Positions 10,958 through 23,448 are shown, numbered from the stretch's first letter. The stretch: DNA of 64,000 nucleotides from Gigaspora rosea (GCA_003550325.1 QKWP01000636.1:24508-88507); one strand, 5' to 3'. Numbers and translations are program-made. Notes: generated by a model from the letters alone, not told the origin.

Positions 10958-11618
10958 TAACATTAGCAAAAAAAAATGTACGTAAACTAAGATTGCTAGC
11001 TATAAGTAGTAAGTATAAAGTTTATGGATTACAACCTGGGTTGCAACCTTAATTAAAAGTAATGCCCAAAGTTGTAATGTGCTATATTGCTATAAAATGT
11101 CATAATAGTTATAAGTGCTGTATTAGTTGTAAGTACTATAATAGGTTGTAAGTGCCTTAATAGAGCATAAATACTGTAATAAAAAAAAAATCAAAAAAGT
11201 TTTATCTTACTCTATAATCTAAATTATATATATTTATCTTATCCTTCGCTTTACTATTATATTTATATAAAATATATAAATATTAATAAAAAATAAGTAT
11301 GTATATGTTTATTATTATTAAAACTGATATCAATTTTTTATAGCCATACATATATGCATATAAAAAAAAATAATAAAGGTGCAAGCCAAGTTTTTTAAAG
11401 GCTTTACTTACTAAAATTACTTATATTCTACAAACTTTATATACTATAATAATATATTTTATCAGAAACGAAGTAATGTTGATATATAATTTTATGGCTA
11501 CTATGGTATAATATCTCAAAATCTTACAATAAACAATGCATTAAATATGAAATCTGAATTTTACAAAATTGTATTAAGCATAATTGTATAGAAGCATTTA
11601 CTTGTATCCTTTATCATA
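10958..11618. other. Spacer with degenerate GTTGTAAGTGCTATAAT repeats
   Basis: From about 11055 to 11180 the phrase agttRtaagtRctRtaat recurs four or five times with mismatches, forming a decayed minisatellite. The rest is AT-rich and featureless. The reverse-complement wording reappears at 16690-16910. Confidence 0.5.
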
Positions 11619-11974
11619 TTCCTTAATTTGTTATGCAGGCATATTTGCCTGTGAAAATTTTAAATTTTTAAATTTTTTAAATAAAACCTTAAATATTAAT
11701 TTTAGCTATATACTTTTTAAGTAAAAATTATAATATAAGTTCTGTTTTATCAACTTTATTATAAAATTTTTTTAAAATTATTAAAAACTTTGGTGTAATA
11801 AAAGTTTAAAGTTTTTGTTTTGAACTTTTACTATAGAATTTTTTCTTTAGGTTTTCTTAAATTTTATATGTTCTCATCTATAAAAAAAATTTTCACTTCT
11901 AATACAAGTCTTAATTTTTACAAGTAAATCATATAAAGTCAAATTATGAAAGTTGTCATCCTTTATATCTACTA

Positions 11975-14279
11975 TACTCCTCTGACATTGATTGATAATC
12001 ACGTTACCTAATGACAATCGTAGCCATATATACAACTTTTTTTTAATGAGAAAATTAAACTTGGCGTAGTAAGTAAAGTTGTACAAAATAACGATTTGCA
12101 TATACTCTAAAATTTTTAGAAATTTTAAATAAAATTTTATTAAATCGTATTTAGCATTTTTGATCAAAAAAACAAAAATTAAAAAAATTTTATATTAGGT
12201 TGACGCATTTTAAAACCCTATTATAAATAATAGTTGTTTTAAAATATATCATTCTCCATACAAACGGAATATAGAATTAAATTTTCATAGAGCAATTCAA
12301 AAAATTTCTCATAAAATTTTTGAGTTTAATTAAAATTTTTGACAAATAAAAAGTTGCAATTTTCGTACCTTAAAATTCATTATAGTAGAACATTATAAAA
12401 TTTGTATTAGAATAGCTTAAAAAAATAATCATATATGTATTAAATAATAAATACTTAAATACTTTATTTTGGGAGATTTTTAATAAAAAATTTATAATGT
12501 TCTACTATACTATATTGAATTTTAAGGTACGAAAATTGCAACTTTTTATTTGTCAAAAATTTTAATTAAACTCAAAAATTTTATGAGAAATATTTTGAAT
12601 TGCTTTATAAAAATTTAATCCTATGTGCTGTTAGGTATGGAGAATGACATATTTTAAAACCAACTATTATTTATAATAGGGTTTTAAAATGTGTCGACCT
12701 AATATAAAATTTTTTAATTTTCATTTTTTAGATCAAAAATACTAAATACAACTTAATAAAATTTTATCTAAAATTCCTAAAAATTTTAGAATATATGCAA
12801 ATTATTATTCTGTACAACTTTACTTACTATACCAAGTTTAATTTTCTCATTAAAAAAAGTTGTATATATGGCAGTGTTGTTAAAAGACCAGTCCAGTGAA
12901 GATCACTGGAACTGGAAGGGTTACTGAAACTAACTAAATGTAACTGGAACATATATAGGTTCCAGTGATAAGTTGTCACTAGACCCTTCCAGTCACGTTT
13001 TTTTTACTACTGGATGGAAGTTCCAGTAAGGTCCAGTGAGGTCCATTAGGGTCCAGTGGACTCGATTGATTGATCGATGATCAATCAAGGGGATAAGAGT
13101 AAGGTACAGAGTTACTATTGTAATTGTGCAATCAATTAACAATTTTACTCTTATAATTTTAATATCTAAATTAAAATGATGTCGAAATCTCATAAGCCAA
13201 TATCGAAAATTACAAATTAAATCAACGTATCTGGTATATAACTTTTTTATATTCGCAAACTCATGTGATATATGAATCGAAATCGAAATCGACTCGATTA
13301 GTTATAAATTTCCAATTCACTTAAAAAGTGGATTTAAAATTGACGTTTAATTATCAAATTAATAAAAATAAGTTTATATAAACAATAAACGAAATTGAAA
13401 TTCTTATTCGTCAAATCGTACTCTACAAGAATCTTCATTTTTATCTCACAATACATTTAAAAAGCTTATCGATGGCAAATATCGTAAAGTATTTATATTA
13501 TTATACTAAAAAGACATTATATTAAAATTCTTCAAGATTCATTGAATTCAACTAACGGAACTACAAAGTTCGTTATTAGGTTTAAAAAGATGGCATGCAG
13601 TAATAATTTAAATTCTAATTTTAAATTAAAAAAACAAGTTAAGTATATTGTATACAATCATTTGTAACTTCAAAGTATATTTTAGTATTATTGAGGTTCG
13701 TGAGTAAGATAGACTTTTTTTTCTGCGAACCCGATTTTAGTTCTGGTTACATCGACCCTCTCTCCCTACCCAGTAAGTTTTCCAAAGTGGCCTGTCGGGA
13801 CAACAGTCATATGGAAGCAAGGGTCAGGTGGCATATCAGTCATTCATATAGAAGTGAATGCATTTTATGACCTGTCGGGACGACAGTCAGTTATACAAAT
13901 AATACAGCCTACGACCTGCAGTATGACAAGGTAATCGACAATGGGATCAGGGGTTTAATCAATGAGTATTTAAAAGGACGGGTCAACCTGCGGGTATTTT
14001 TACCTAATTTGTCGCTACCTGCCCTGGGTCACCCACTCACCCCAATATCACATGTATACAATAACCTTAATTCTTATTCGTATTTTGATTGGCTAATATT
14101 ATATTGGTTCCAGTGAAATAATCCCTTCCAGTGAAAACTTCACTGGAACAACTAGAACACTGGAATTATCTGGACGTCCAGTAAAGTTCCAGCTTCCAGT
14201 TAACAACACTGATATATGGCTATGATCGTTATTAGATAACGTGATTATCAAAATTCTGATGATCAATGTCAGGGGAGTG
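11975..14279. mobile_element. TA-flanked giant foldback element
   Basis: The ends TACTCCTCTGACATTGAT and (right, complement) CACTCCCCTGACATTGAT are bordered by TA (11973-11974 and 14280-14281). Almost the whole body is a single inverted repeat: roughly 450-bp arms meeting near 12430, with the right arm broken by a hAT element at 12872-14211. Without that insertion it would be about 960 bp. No transposase is encoded. On a transcript it would form a very long hairpin. Confidence 0.8.
12872..14211. mobile_element. Non-autonomous hAT element with perfect 8-bp duplication
   Basis: Starts CAGTGTTGTTAAAAG and ends TTAACAACACTG, flanked on both sides by ATATATGG (12864-12871 and 14212-14219). The 8-bp duplication and CAGTG...CACTG ends are diagnostic of the hAT superfamily. 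The subterminal regions repeat TCCAGT/ACTGGA words many times in both orientations, likely transposase-binding sites. At about 13790 and 13870 a CTGTCGGGACRACAGTCA phrase occurs twice. No open frame of note. Confidence 0.9.
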
Positions 14280-14455
14280 TACAATATTGTATTAGAAACT
14301 ATATTTTTAAAACTAATATTTAAAGAATTCGCCAAGATATTGTAAATATTTTTTTGGTTAAAAAATTTCTTTAAAATATAATATTTTTAGCTTATAAGCA
14401 ACATAAACTTTTTGTCTGATAATGTAAATTTAAATACTTCACAAATATAATCCTT

Positions 14456-15486
14456 NTTTTTTTTTTTTTTTTTTGTGTTAAAGTTCCCGCTTTGGGTGAG
14501 AGTTTATTTAATCAAGCCTGTGGATCAAGAGTGCCTCATTGGGTGCACCCACAATTGAGTTACATTGAATGAGAGTGCAACTAGCCACACGTACAACTTT
14601 TGGTTGTCTAATTTAAGTAGTCCACCCGAAGGTTCTACACTAGTTGCCATACCTACAACCCAACTAGGGGATTGCCTATTTAAACCTTCTGGTCCAACGC
14701 TTCGCATGTCAATCCTACTTGTGATCACTGATACAGCCCTCCGATACATTAGTTAGTTGAAGACAGTCCCGGATGCTACCTACATCCCCTTAGGACTAAT
14801 TTATCCTCGCGGGTAAACTTGGTAGAGCAGTCTCTGTCCCACACAGGTATTACCTACACTTCGGTAACTTACGCACTCACCGAGGCAAGCAACTTGCAGT
14901 CAGGGGTACCTAACCACTACCATTACCTACTTCTGCCCTTGTAAGGTTCACACCGACCCCGTACCCACCATTACTTTCCTACTGGTCCATCACCAGGTGC
15001 CCCAAACTTCCAAACCAGTTGGCCCGGAAGGGTTGATCTACCCAGCATTAGGTGCTACTATGGTTTTTCTTCCCCTGGTACCTAATTCCAGAACATAGGT
15101 CCTTTTCCTCAAGTACAACTCAGGCGGCCAGGTTGATGGACCCTCTCCTCCGAAGGTCATATCGTCCAGTTCTCCAGCTCCGGTTTCCGATATTCCAGTT
15201 CTAGTAGCACCGTCGAAGATCGTTGCTACCTCCTTACTCGGGACTTTCCAAATGGGTTTCTATTTCCCTGGTTCCTTGGATTTGTCTATGTCACTAGATA
15301 CAACTTCGCCCGAAAGCTCCCATTCGAGATGGTAACCAAGGACTACAGGTAATATACCCAACCGATCGACAGGAAACAGTTACCGTAACACAGGTCTATT
15401 TTTTCAAAGTGTCGCCAGTGGGATTTGAACCCTAGACCTGCCACTTGGGGGTGACAACTTACCAACTTCCCTAAGTCGCCACACCC
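14456..15486 (-). mobile_element. Long tRNA-headed retroposon (SINE-like) with 10-bp duplication
   Basis: Read on the minus strand, the 5' end carries a tRNA-like head with a box B sequence GGTTCAAATCC (about 15421-15431) and an A-box-like GGCGACTTAGGGAAGTTGG upstream. The 3' end is an A tail (T run at 14457-14474 on the plus strand). TATAATCCTT borders it at 14446-14455 and 15487-15496, as expected for target-primed reverse transcription. At 1.03 kb it is long for a SINE. Its much higher GC content contrasts with the surroundings. It inserted into the element at 11619-15620. Position 14456 is an N. Confidence 0.8.
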
Positions 15487-15620
15487 TATAATCCTTGTTT
15501 TTAAATATTATGATACCAAATTTTATTTAAATTTCTTAAATAATTAAAAAAATAGATCAGAGATATATTTATAGTAATTATACAGGCAAATTTGTCTGCA
15601 AACTAGTACAAACTAAAGGA

Positions 15621-15788
15621 TTGAGATTTCTTTTCTATGAGCAAAAGAGTAATTTTTCTTTCCTTTCTATTATCCTTTATATTATATTCATTACATCATT
15701 TATGTCATTTATCTATTTGAACTACTCTTATACATACTACATTTGGCTTTGTTATTACTAATTAAGTTTGCTTTATTTATCTCTATTA
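15621..15788. other. Short gene-free spacer
   Basis: AT-rich sequence with no visible feature between two mobile elements. Confidence 0.5.
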
Positions 15789-16274
15789 CAGTACACCCTG
15801 TCAAAACCAATCCTGTCAAAACTAATAACCTTTCATAACTGATAAAAGTTAATCCACCATATTGGTTCCATAATTCAAATCTGATAACCTGTCATTTCTG
15901 ATAAGGGTGGTGACAGATATTACGTAATATTTTAGGGGAGGAAGGGGGTTTCTGAAATCTTACGTTAAATATATAGGGGGAGGGGGGTAGGGGGTATAAT
16001 AAAATTATATTATATAATATATGTCACCACTCTAACTGATAATTAAAATATCAGATATTTATAAGAAATCGGGTTTGTAAGGTAAAATTAATCGATTTAA
16101 TTAGCTCAAATCTGATTTTGTGTAACTGAATATGTATGTACAAATGTAATTTGGCCAATTATATTTAAATAGAATTATGTGTCCATTAGGTTATTAGTAT
16201 CTTAAATCCAATAACCTCTCAAAGCTGATACAAAACCTTTCCACTATGCATACCAGTTTTGACAGTGTGTACTG
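15789..16274. repeat. 486-bp TA-flanked MITE (CAGTACACCCTGTCAAAACC)
   Basis: Begins CAGTACACCCTGTCAAAACC and ends with the near complement GTTTTGACAGTGTGTACTG, with TA on both sides (15787-15788 and 16275-16276). Subterminal phrases such as CCTGTCAAAACYAAT and AACCTSTCAWARCTGAT repeat near both ends. Non-coding, pogo/mariner-like in form. Confidence 0.75.
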
Positions 16275-16546
16275 TAATACTAATTACAACACATTAATAT
16301 AATTAATCTCAATTTGATCTTTCACACTTATTCTAACAGTACCACATGTTACACATGAGATTTTTGTTTTATTATTACTATTATTACCTTTGCTTTGCTA
16401 ACTAGAGATTGGAATTAGTTTAGTCGACTAATTAATCAATATAAAAATTTTTTAGTTTACTAATACAATTCCAATCTGTACTACTAACCCAATCACTATT
16501 TTTTTTTGTTTATATAAAATACCTTCTCATATAATAGGGATATTAA

Positions 16547-16668
16547 GTAGTCTAACTACTTTAGTTTTTATAGTACAATTTATATATAATAGTACTAGTT
16601 TGATTGACTAGATTGGTTACATATAAATTGTGCTATATAACTAAAGTAGTCAGACTACTTAACATTTC
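16547..16668. repeat. Hairpin-forming inverted repeat
   Basis: TTAAGTAGTCTAACTACTTTAG at the left (first 20 bases used) pairs with CTAAAGTAGTCAGACTACTT at the right, and TATAGTACAATTTATAT pairs with ATATAAATTGTGCTATA, leaving a small loop. This is a compact foldback without coding content. Confidence 0.6.
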
Positions 16669-16689
16669 TAAACTTACATAGCATTTTCT

Positions 16690-17460
16690 ATGCCATGCTT
16701 TTGTGCTAGTGCAACCATACCAAGCTACTACTTATAGCTATTATGGCCATTACAACATTACAATCATTATACTCCTTACAACTATTACATCTATTATGAC
16801 AATTATATCTATTACAACTATTACACCTTTTATGGCAAATTATTACAACTTTAAGATAAAAGGTTGCGCCTTTACAACTTGGCTAAACCTATTATAGCAT
16901 GCAACCTTAACGCAAACCTCTGTATGTTTTTACACAAAAGTAAACTTACAAAAAACTCACGATTAGTTTAGAGTATTATATATAGTGACTTGAACCTGGG
17001 TAACAAAATCATCAATCAGTTAACTGATCTAACATAACCAAGCATAATTAGTTAACCAAAATTATTTTGGTTGTCTTAGATTAATCAAATTATTGGAGTT
17101 AACTAGCCAAACTGTGTAGTGATTTGAGCTAAGAAAAATTTGTTAATTGGTTAACTGAACTAAAATATTTGATATTAACTGATTGCAACCAATTAAGATT
17201 ATTTCATGTTTTACTTTTGGGAATTATTAGATCTTTACTTAAATTTTTTTCTTTGTTCATTCATTTTCTTTTCAGAACTTTTTGGAGCCTTTGCTCATTT
17301 TTTACATTTTGTCAACTAATTATCAATTCTCAGTTGTACAAATTAACCGATTATTGATTCTCAACTAATTGTACAGGTCAATCAATTAAATATTTGCTCA
17401 ACCAGTTATCCAAAATTTATTCAGTTCAGGTTGGTTAGGGAGCTTTCAGAAATTACGTAA
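16690..17460. repeat. Degenerate tandem tract and GTTAACTGAT-rich palindromic tract
   Basis: From 16690 to 16910 the words ACAATTATAYCTATTACAACTATT recur with mismatches (not quoted further). They are the complement-strand counterpart of the tract at 11055-11180. From 16980 to 17460 the palindrome-like words GTTAACTGAT, CAACTAATT and AACCAATTAA recur in both orientations. No gene is visible; the plus-strand frames here are low-complexity. Confidence 0.45.
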
Positions 17461-18400
17461 TTTTTTGTTACTAATAAATTTCAAAATTTTACTCCACTCA
17501 CCCACACCTAATATCCTATTAGCCAATCAAATTTTATATTTTTTAAAAATTATTTATATGCACAATTTTTGGAATTGATAATAACTTTGATCTACTAGTC
17601 CATTTTGTATGATTTAATTACCAAAATGCCCATTTTGTTAAAATTTAATTACAGAATCCCAAGATCATTCAACTTTTGTATAATTATAATAGTGATTTTT
17701 TAAAATCACTAAGTAAATTTCTTTAACATTGAATAACTTTTGATTCACTGGCCTGTTTTGAATAATTTAACTACCAAAATGTTTGTCTCAGTGAGACGAT
17801 TCTAACAAGCCCAAAATCGCTAAATTGCAATTACAGGATCCCAACCAGTTTAAATTACTAATTATATAGGGGTAATAATTACGAAAGTTTATGCTATAAT
17901 AACTTCAGAGTATTATAAAAGTATAATAATTATAACACAAATATTTACAGCATAGTAAATTTGAAATATAGTGAAACATAATTAGTTAAAATAATAATAT
18001 TCATATATCATCGCAAATTTTTAAATGTTTTATAGGTTCTCGCCAGTATTTGCAAGATTTCACAATTTAATATAAAATTTTATATTTATTTATTATTATT
18101 ATTATACATTAAAATTAATCAATATTATATATTTTATTATATATTATTATAGGGTTATTTAAGATGTGCATATGCACAGCTATACATCTCTTTATGTTTT
18201 TAAAATTTTATTAGAATAACTCCTATAGCAATCACAAAATTTTACTATGGTAATTTCTAATTAGTAATTTGAACCGAGAACAAAATCATTAATCGGTTAC
18301 CCAAACTGGTCTCACCCAATTCCAGTCGGGTTGATCTTGTAATACAATCATCAAAATATTTTAAAAATATTAGTCAAATGCGTCTTTGGTATAATCCAGG
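17461..18400. other. Gene-free AT-rich stretch with one dispersed repeat
   Basis: About 17985-18125 resembles 27525-27645 and 40475-40575 (a tttgcaagtttttgcaatttaatataaaattttat phrase, described here by position). The remainder shows nothing I can name. Confidence 0.45.
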
Positions 18401-18403
18401 CTA

Positions 18404-18610
18404 ATGTTGTTAGTCGAAATACTTAGTTTAGTCAACTATTTAGGCAATTAGTGTCTAAATATATTTCGATATGGCATTATTTTTTTTTTGAAATATCAAA
18501 AGTCTAAATTTGCCTAAATGTCTAAATAGTTGACTAAATAAATACTATGTGACTAAATATCAAAATAGTTGACTAAATATAATACTATTGACTAAATGTC
18601 TAAATTAAAA
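18404..18610. repeat. Palindromic TTTAGTCAACTATTTAGGCA repeat
   Basis: TTTAGTCAACTATTTAGGCA at about 18421 is mirrored by TGCCTAAATGTCTAAATAGT at about 18514, followed by three more ATAGTTGACTAAAT units. It is a foldback element with tandem subunits, similar in style (GTCAACTA words) to the palindromic element at 36103-36695. Borders are uncertain. Confidence 0.45.
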
Positions 18611-18710
18611 TAAACAATAAAACTATTATATATGTATATATATATGTAGCATTAGTATATAATCATTTTATATTATATATTTAGAAGTCTAAAATTTTAA
18701 TAAATGTTTT

Positions 18711-19450
18711 ATGTTAGGTAAACTAGAAAAGATCCAGATTAAATATGGTCAGAATAATAAGATAAGAGCCGAGATACAGGTGTATTTAACCCAGACCAGA
18801 TATGAGGAGATATTAAAGAATTTATGGTTTATACCACTACCCAATGGACATCTAGCTCGACTAACTCCAGGGAAAAGTGACACCATAATCTTGACAGACA
18901 GAAGAGTACATCATACAAGACTCTTAAATACACCCAAATATGCAAAAGAAACACTACTGCTCCGACAAGCTCGCAAAATTAAAGCTAAAACAGTTCACAT
19001 ATTTAATAACCGTAACAGAAAACAAAAAGGGTCTGCGGTGCTAGAATTTTCGAGCAAGGAGAATAAGGAGTTCGCTCTTAAGCATGGAGTTAATTATTAT
19101 AACCAAAGATTTTTTGGAAAGAAAAAACTGCAGAGAAAGAAGGAAGTTTTAAACAACAAGATTTCAAATTTAAGTCAGAAGTAATAGGAAATAAAATAAG
19201 ACATGGAAAAGAAAGACAAGAAGTTAGTGGAGAATCAAATATGATCATTAGAGCAGAGTCAAGCAAAACAAAAGAGAAAAACAAAGGGAAGGAATATACA
19301 GAAGGTGATAGAAAAAAGAAAACAAAGATATATTTGGAAGAGAAAGTAGAAAAGCTATGCTCTAGATACATAGAAGAGCTTAAGGCATCATTGGTGCAAG
19401 AGATTATTTCTCAGATTGAGCAGGAAGAAAACCTTCCACAGTACTCCTAA
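18711..19450 (+). pseudogene. LINE A ORF1, RRM-like nucleic-acid-binding protein
   Basis: Starts at the ATG at 18711, runs 157 codons, and continues in another frame to 19450 after one frameshift near 19150, giving about 246 residues. The first 140 residues have the spacing of the RRM-like ORF1 proteins of fungal LINEs (the patterns LKNLWFIPLPNGHLARLTP and KAKTVHIFNNRNRKQKGSAV). The rest is strongly charged (Lys/Glu) and ends in a helical, probably coiled-coil stretch. Expected role: RNA chaperone in the retrotransposition particle. A short gap separates it from the endonuclease at 19579. Confidence 0.65.
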
Positions 19451-19578
19451 CAGGTGCCAAAGTTGTACAAGCAAAAATAGGTACTACTAGAAGATTGGAC
19501 ATTCCTAGTAGTACAAATTAAAAATTAAATAGTCGCAATATTTATTTAAATAGAGATAAAGGGAAGATAGATGATTTC

Positions 19579-20340
19579 TTGAAATTAAAAGTAGGAATAC
19601 ATAACATTAATGGAGTTAAGAACAATAGCTATCGGTTACAAGAATTAGTAGATTTTGGTACAAGGGAGAAACTTAATTTATTAGGTAAAGTGGAAACGAA
19701 TATAGATAGTAGACAAGGAAAATTTATAGAAATAGATAAATCCCAATATTTAGATTTTTGGTCCAATGCAAAGAAAGACAAGAAAAAGGGATCAGGAGTT
19801 GGAGCATTAGTTGATAAAAAATGGGCTGCTCATATAACTAAAGTACAAAAAAAAATCTCTATAGTCTTGAGATTCACCTAACATTTAAAAAAACTACGAT
19901 AGTTTTCTGGACTCTATATTTCCCTTCAAACGAGAGAACAATTAGAACTTCTCTACAAAAAGAAGTAATAAATGCAATAGCAACAAGAAAAAGAGATACA
20001 TACTATATTTTGAGGATGATTTCAATACCCTGTTAGACCCAGACCTGGACTCTACAAACAGCAATGCGCAAAAAAGCAAGAAGGGAATGGCGCTTGCCTC
20101 ATGGCTAAGAAGAATTGGTTTCGTTGAAACCTTTAGACACTGTCGCCCAAAAGAGACCAAATATAAATGGACGAATGGAAGAACCAAGACAAGGATAGAT
20201 CACATTTGGGTAGATAGTGAAATGAAAGCAGGCTTAGTAGAGAGTGATATAGAGGATATGTCTTTAATTACAAGCAGCGACCACAATACAATATGGTCAA
20301 AAATAAACATGTTTCCAATCTTCCATTTCATCAATGATAC
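19579..20340 (+). pseudogene. LINE A ORF2 part 1: AP-like endonuclease
   Basis: The N-terminal endonuclease that would nick the target. Seen in pieces: KVGIHNINGVKNNSYRLQEL and VETNID (catalytic Glu) in the first frame; then TFKKTTIVFWTLYFPS in another frame; then DFNTLLDPDLDS (the GDFN motif, with the first G changed) leading into KYKWTNGRTKTRIDHIWVDS and the SSDHN motif at about 20275. Two frameshifts (about 19850 and 20010) break it. The DHIWV and SDHN motifs are those of the exonuclease-endonuclease-phosphatase fold. Confidence 0.85.
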
Positions 20341-22720
20341 TAAAAAGGAGGTAAATAATCCAAAAAGAAGAATCTTTCTTTATGAGAAAGCAAGTAAGAA
20401 GAATTGGGAAAACTTCCAAGCAGACCTAGAGAGGAGAGCGAAGAAACTTCTACTCAAACGAATAGACGAAGCAGATACTAAAATAGACAAACAAGCTAAA
20501 ATTAACTATAATCGGGAGCAGTTACAGGATATGATTTTAAAAGCGGCCCAAAGAAATATTCCCTCAAAGATGGTTAGGCACTCTAGAGACGAGTACAAAA
20601 AGAACATAGAAAGAAGCCCTCTATTCACTGATACAAAGAACCTAAAGAGGTTAGCGAAAGTTGCAAAGAAGAATAAGGAAAAGCCAGTAGAGCCAATAGA
20701 CCAACTCCTCTATGATACACAAATACGGTTAATTAATGAGAAACATGGAACACAGAGTCCAAATACTCCTTATATATGGTCACAAGAGTGGATCAACGAA
20801 ACAAAAGGTTGGATTAAAATCTTAGAGAAGAAGCTAAAAGGAGAGGAACAATCTAGAAGAAGCAAGCAGATACTAGAAAATATAGAAAAGAGGTTCAGTA
20901 TAATTGGAAAACAGGATAAAATAATATTAAACAGTATCTTGGATAGACCATGGAAGAAAGCGTCAATCGACAAGATACTAGTTAAAAGAGAAGACTCGAG
21001 AAGCCTATCTCTGGAGTTGGTTGTAAACCCAGAAGAAGTTAAAAAAGAAACAGATGTTTTCTTCTAGAACTGTTTTAGTGGAAGAAATCATAGGTTCAAC
21101 CAAATATCAGAGGAATGGGCAGATGAATACAGGCCAAAAGAGGACATTGACTCGAATTGGTATAAAGAGGTAGAAGAACCAATTACTGAACAAGAGTGGA
21201 TAGAGTCTGTTCAAGTAGCTAAAGTTAATACAGCTCCAGGCATATCTGGAATCGGGTATAGACTGCTACAAAAAGCCGGCCCTCAAGCAACCAAGCTTTT
21301 TGTTAAATTTGTAAATCAGGTTCTAGATACAGGAATAATTCTATCGAAGTGGAAGATAAGCCAGATATTCCCCATTCCCAAACTAACAGAATGGGATTTG
21401 TCATTGGCTAGTAGAAATATTTAGAAAAAGTATGGTTAGAGTAATCCAGAAAAGATTAAACAAAGTAATGGTTGAGAGGCATATTTTGAAGGGTCTTAAC
21501 TTCGCAGGATTACCTGGAGACTTGACAAATAGTCCAATCCACATTGTGAACAATTTATTCGAGTACGCAAAGGAGGAAAAAGAAGAGATGTGGGTGCTAC
21601 TACAAGATATAAGGAAAGCTTTCAACTCAGTAAGCATAGTAAGCATTCAAAAAGCCTTGGAAAGAATAAAAGTTCCTAGAAAAATAGCTACCTTTATCAT
21701 AGAACTGTACTCGAAGAGAAACATGAAGGTTATCACAAAGTTTGGATCAACAAATGAATTCGAGGCCGAAGAAGGCATAGATCAGGGAGAAATTATATCT
21801 CTGCTGGTCTGGCAAATAATATATGACCCCCTCCTTTGTAAACTTCAACAACAGAGAAAAGGTTTTGAATTGAAACTTCATTGGCCAATTTTAGCTCAAG
21901 GGGAAACTAGAGTGGAATCTTTTAGAACAGAATGTATTGCTTATGCAGATGATACCACCCTTATTGCCCTATCTAAAGAAAATTTACAAATGATTATTAG
22001 GAAGGCAGAGGAATTCTATAGACTGAATGATATAAAAGTAAATCCAAAGAAAACAGAGCTATTAGTTTTGAACTCAAAATTGAAGAAGGAAGAGCAATTT
22101 GTAGAAATGGGTAGAGCGAAGGAAGTAGTACAGGCTCTAGGTGACAAAAAAGCAGTGAGATTCTTAGGTGTTTGGCTAACTACAAAATTACAAACACAGG
22201 ACTGTATAAGAAGATTACACCAGGAAGTAGGGTCGTTCACCCGAATTATCCAAGACAAGAGGATCTCTGTAGGGCAGATTAAATATTTGAACAATAAGGT
22301 ATTACTTCCCCGATTAGAGTATAAAGCCAATTTAGTTCTTCTGAACAAAAAAGTCTGTGAAAAGGTCCAGCAACCAATTATAAGAATAGCAAAATGGAAA
22401 GCAGGTTTTTCATCAACGGCCCAAATAGTATTATATATCAAAAAAACCTGATAGGCCTTAAATCATTCTGGCAAAGACACACTGAGCATCACTTAACTGA
22501 ATGGCTCATTAGAGTTAATAATGGAGGTCCCTTGGGGATATCAACAAACTTAAAGCTCAGAAAGGCACAACTAGACCTTTGCAGCCCAAACCCTATATGG
22601 GAGTTAAACCGGGAGCAACTCCTAAAATATAGACCATTTCACAATTTGAACTACAGAGTTTTGTTTTTAGCAAAAGAGCTAGAGTTAGAGGTTCCTGAAT
22701 CTAACTTTACAAAAGAATAG
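20341..22720 (+). pseudogene. LINE A ORF2 part 2: reverse transcriptase
   Basis: A basic linker (20341-21060) leads into the polymerase. Recognisable blocks are NTAPGISGIGYRLLQKAG (about 21228), LLQDIRKAFNSV (motif A Asp, about 21595), EGIDQGEIISLLVWQIIYDP (about 21773) and YADDTTLIA (motif C, 21942-21968). VRFLGVW follows, then a thumb. Damage includes a TAG at 21065-21067, where Gln is expected, a deletion near 21410 that removes the usual RPISLL block, and a frame change near 22430. It would make cDNA by target-primed synthesis; this copy cannot. Confidence 0.9.
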
Positions 22721-23448
22721 TGCCTGGAGGAAGATACAGGTACGAATGGAACAATAATGTACTACTTAAGTAATATAGGGTGGGCAGGAAATATTAAAAG
22801 CCTACAAACGTTAGGTTTATGGTATATAGACCAACTTTATAACACACGCTCTAAAACAATGCTTACCTGGCGACAAGTCAAAAATTTAAGAGATGAAAGC
22901 ACGAAGGGAAGGAAAGCAGCTTGGTTCTAGCATTTAGAAGAGACAGTTCTGGAAGAGAATTCAAGAAAAGTAAAGGTTAATTATACAGATAATAGAGAAA
23001 ACCGGTTAGTTTGCTCCTGAAGCTAAAGAAAATCTCAAAAAAAAAATCTAAGAAAGATTGAATCTTATATGATAATAAGGAGAGTCAGGAGTTAAATATA
23101 GGGCGTATTAAAAGGAAGACAGAAACTAAAGCAAAGATTGAAGTATGGGCTTCAGGTGATAAAGAGAATCTAGAATTAAAATTCGAAAGTGAAAAGAAAA
23201 GAAGAAAAGCAAATTTTGAAAAGAAGCAGATAAAGGAAGTGCCTCAAGAGAAAAGAGCTCTCACGGACATTTCTAAGTGGGTCAACATGACACAGGATAA
23301 CCAGAGCTTCTCCTTACCTGCAAATCACCTTGTAGACTCATGGCTGGAAAGTAGACAGAACAAAAAATCATTAATAAGGCCCATATCAGAAAGTTTAATA
23401 AATTTACTGATCCAGGTACCAATATAGGGAGAAGTTTTAATAGATAGA

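Larger units (their letters stand above)
11619..15620. mobile_element. GCAGGCAAATTTGC-ended element, copy 2, host of a four-layer nest
   Basis: Same family as 8843-10957 and 40996-41650. The roughly 660 bp of its own sequence is split by an 11975-14279 foldback element and by a retroposon at 14456-15486. Left end TTCCTTAATTTGTTATGCAG; right end TTTGTCTGCAAACT...AAAGGA. Confidence 0.7.

Noticed and set aside
15415-15486. tRNA gene on the minus strand
   Set aside because: It has a T-loop-like GGTTCAAATCC but poor stems, and it is the head of the retroposon bounded by TATAATCCTT.
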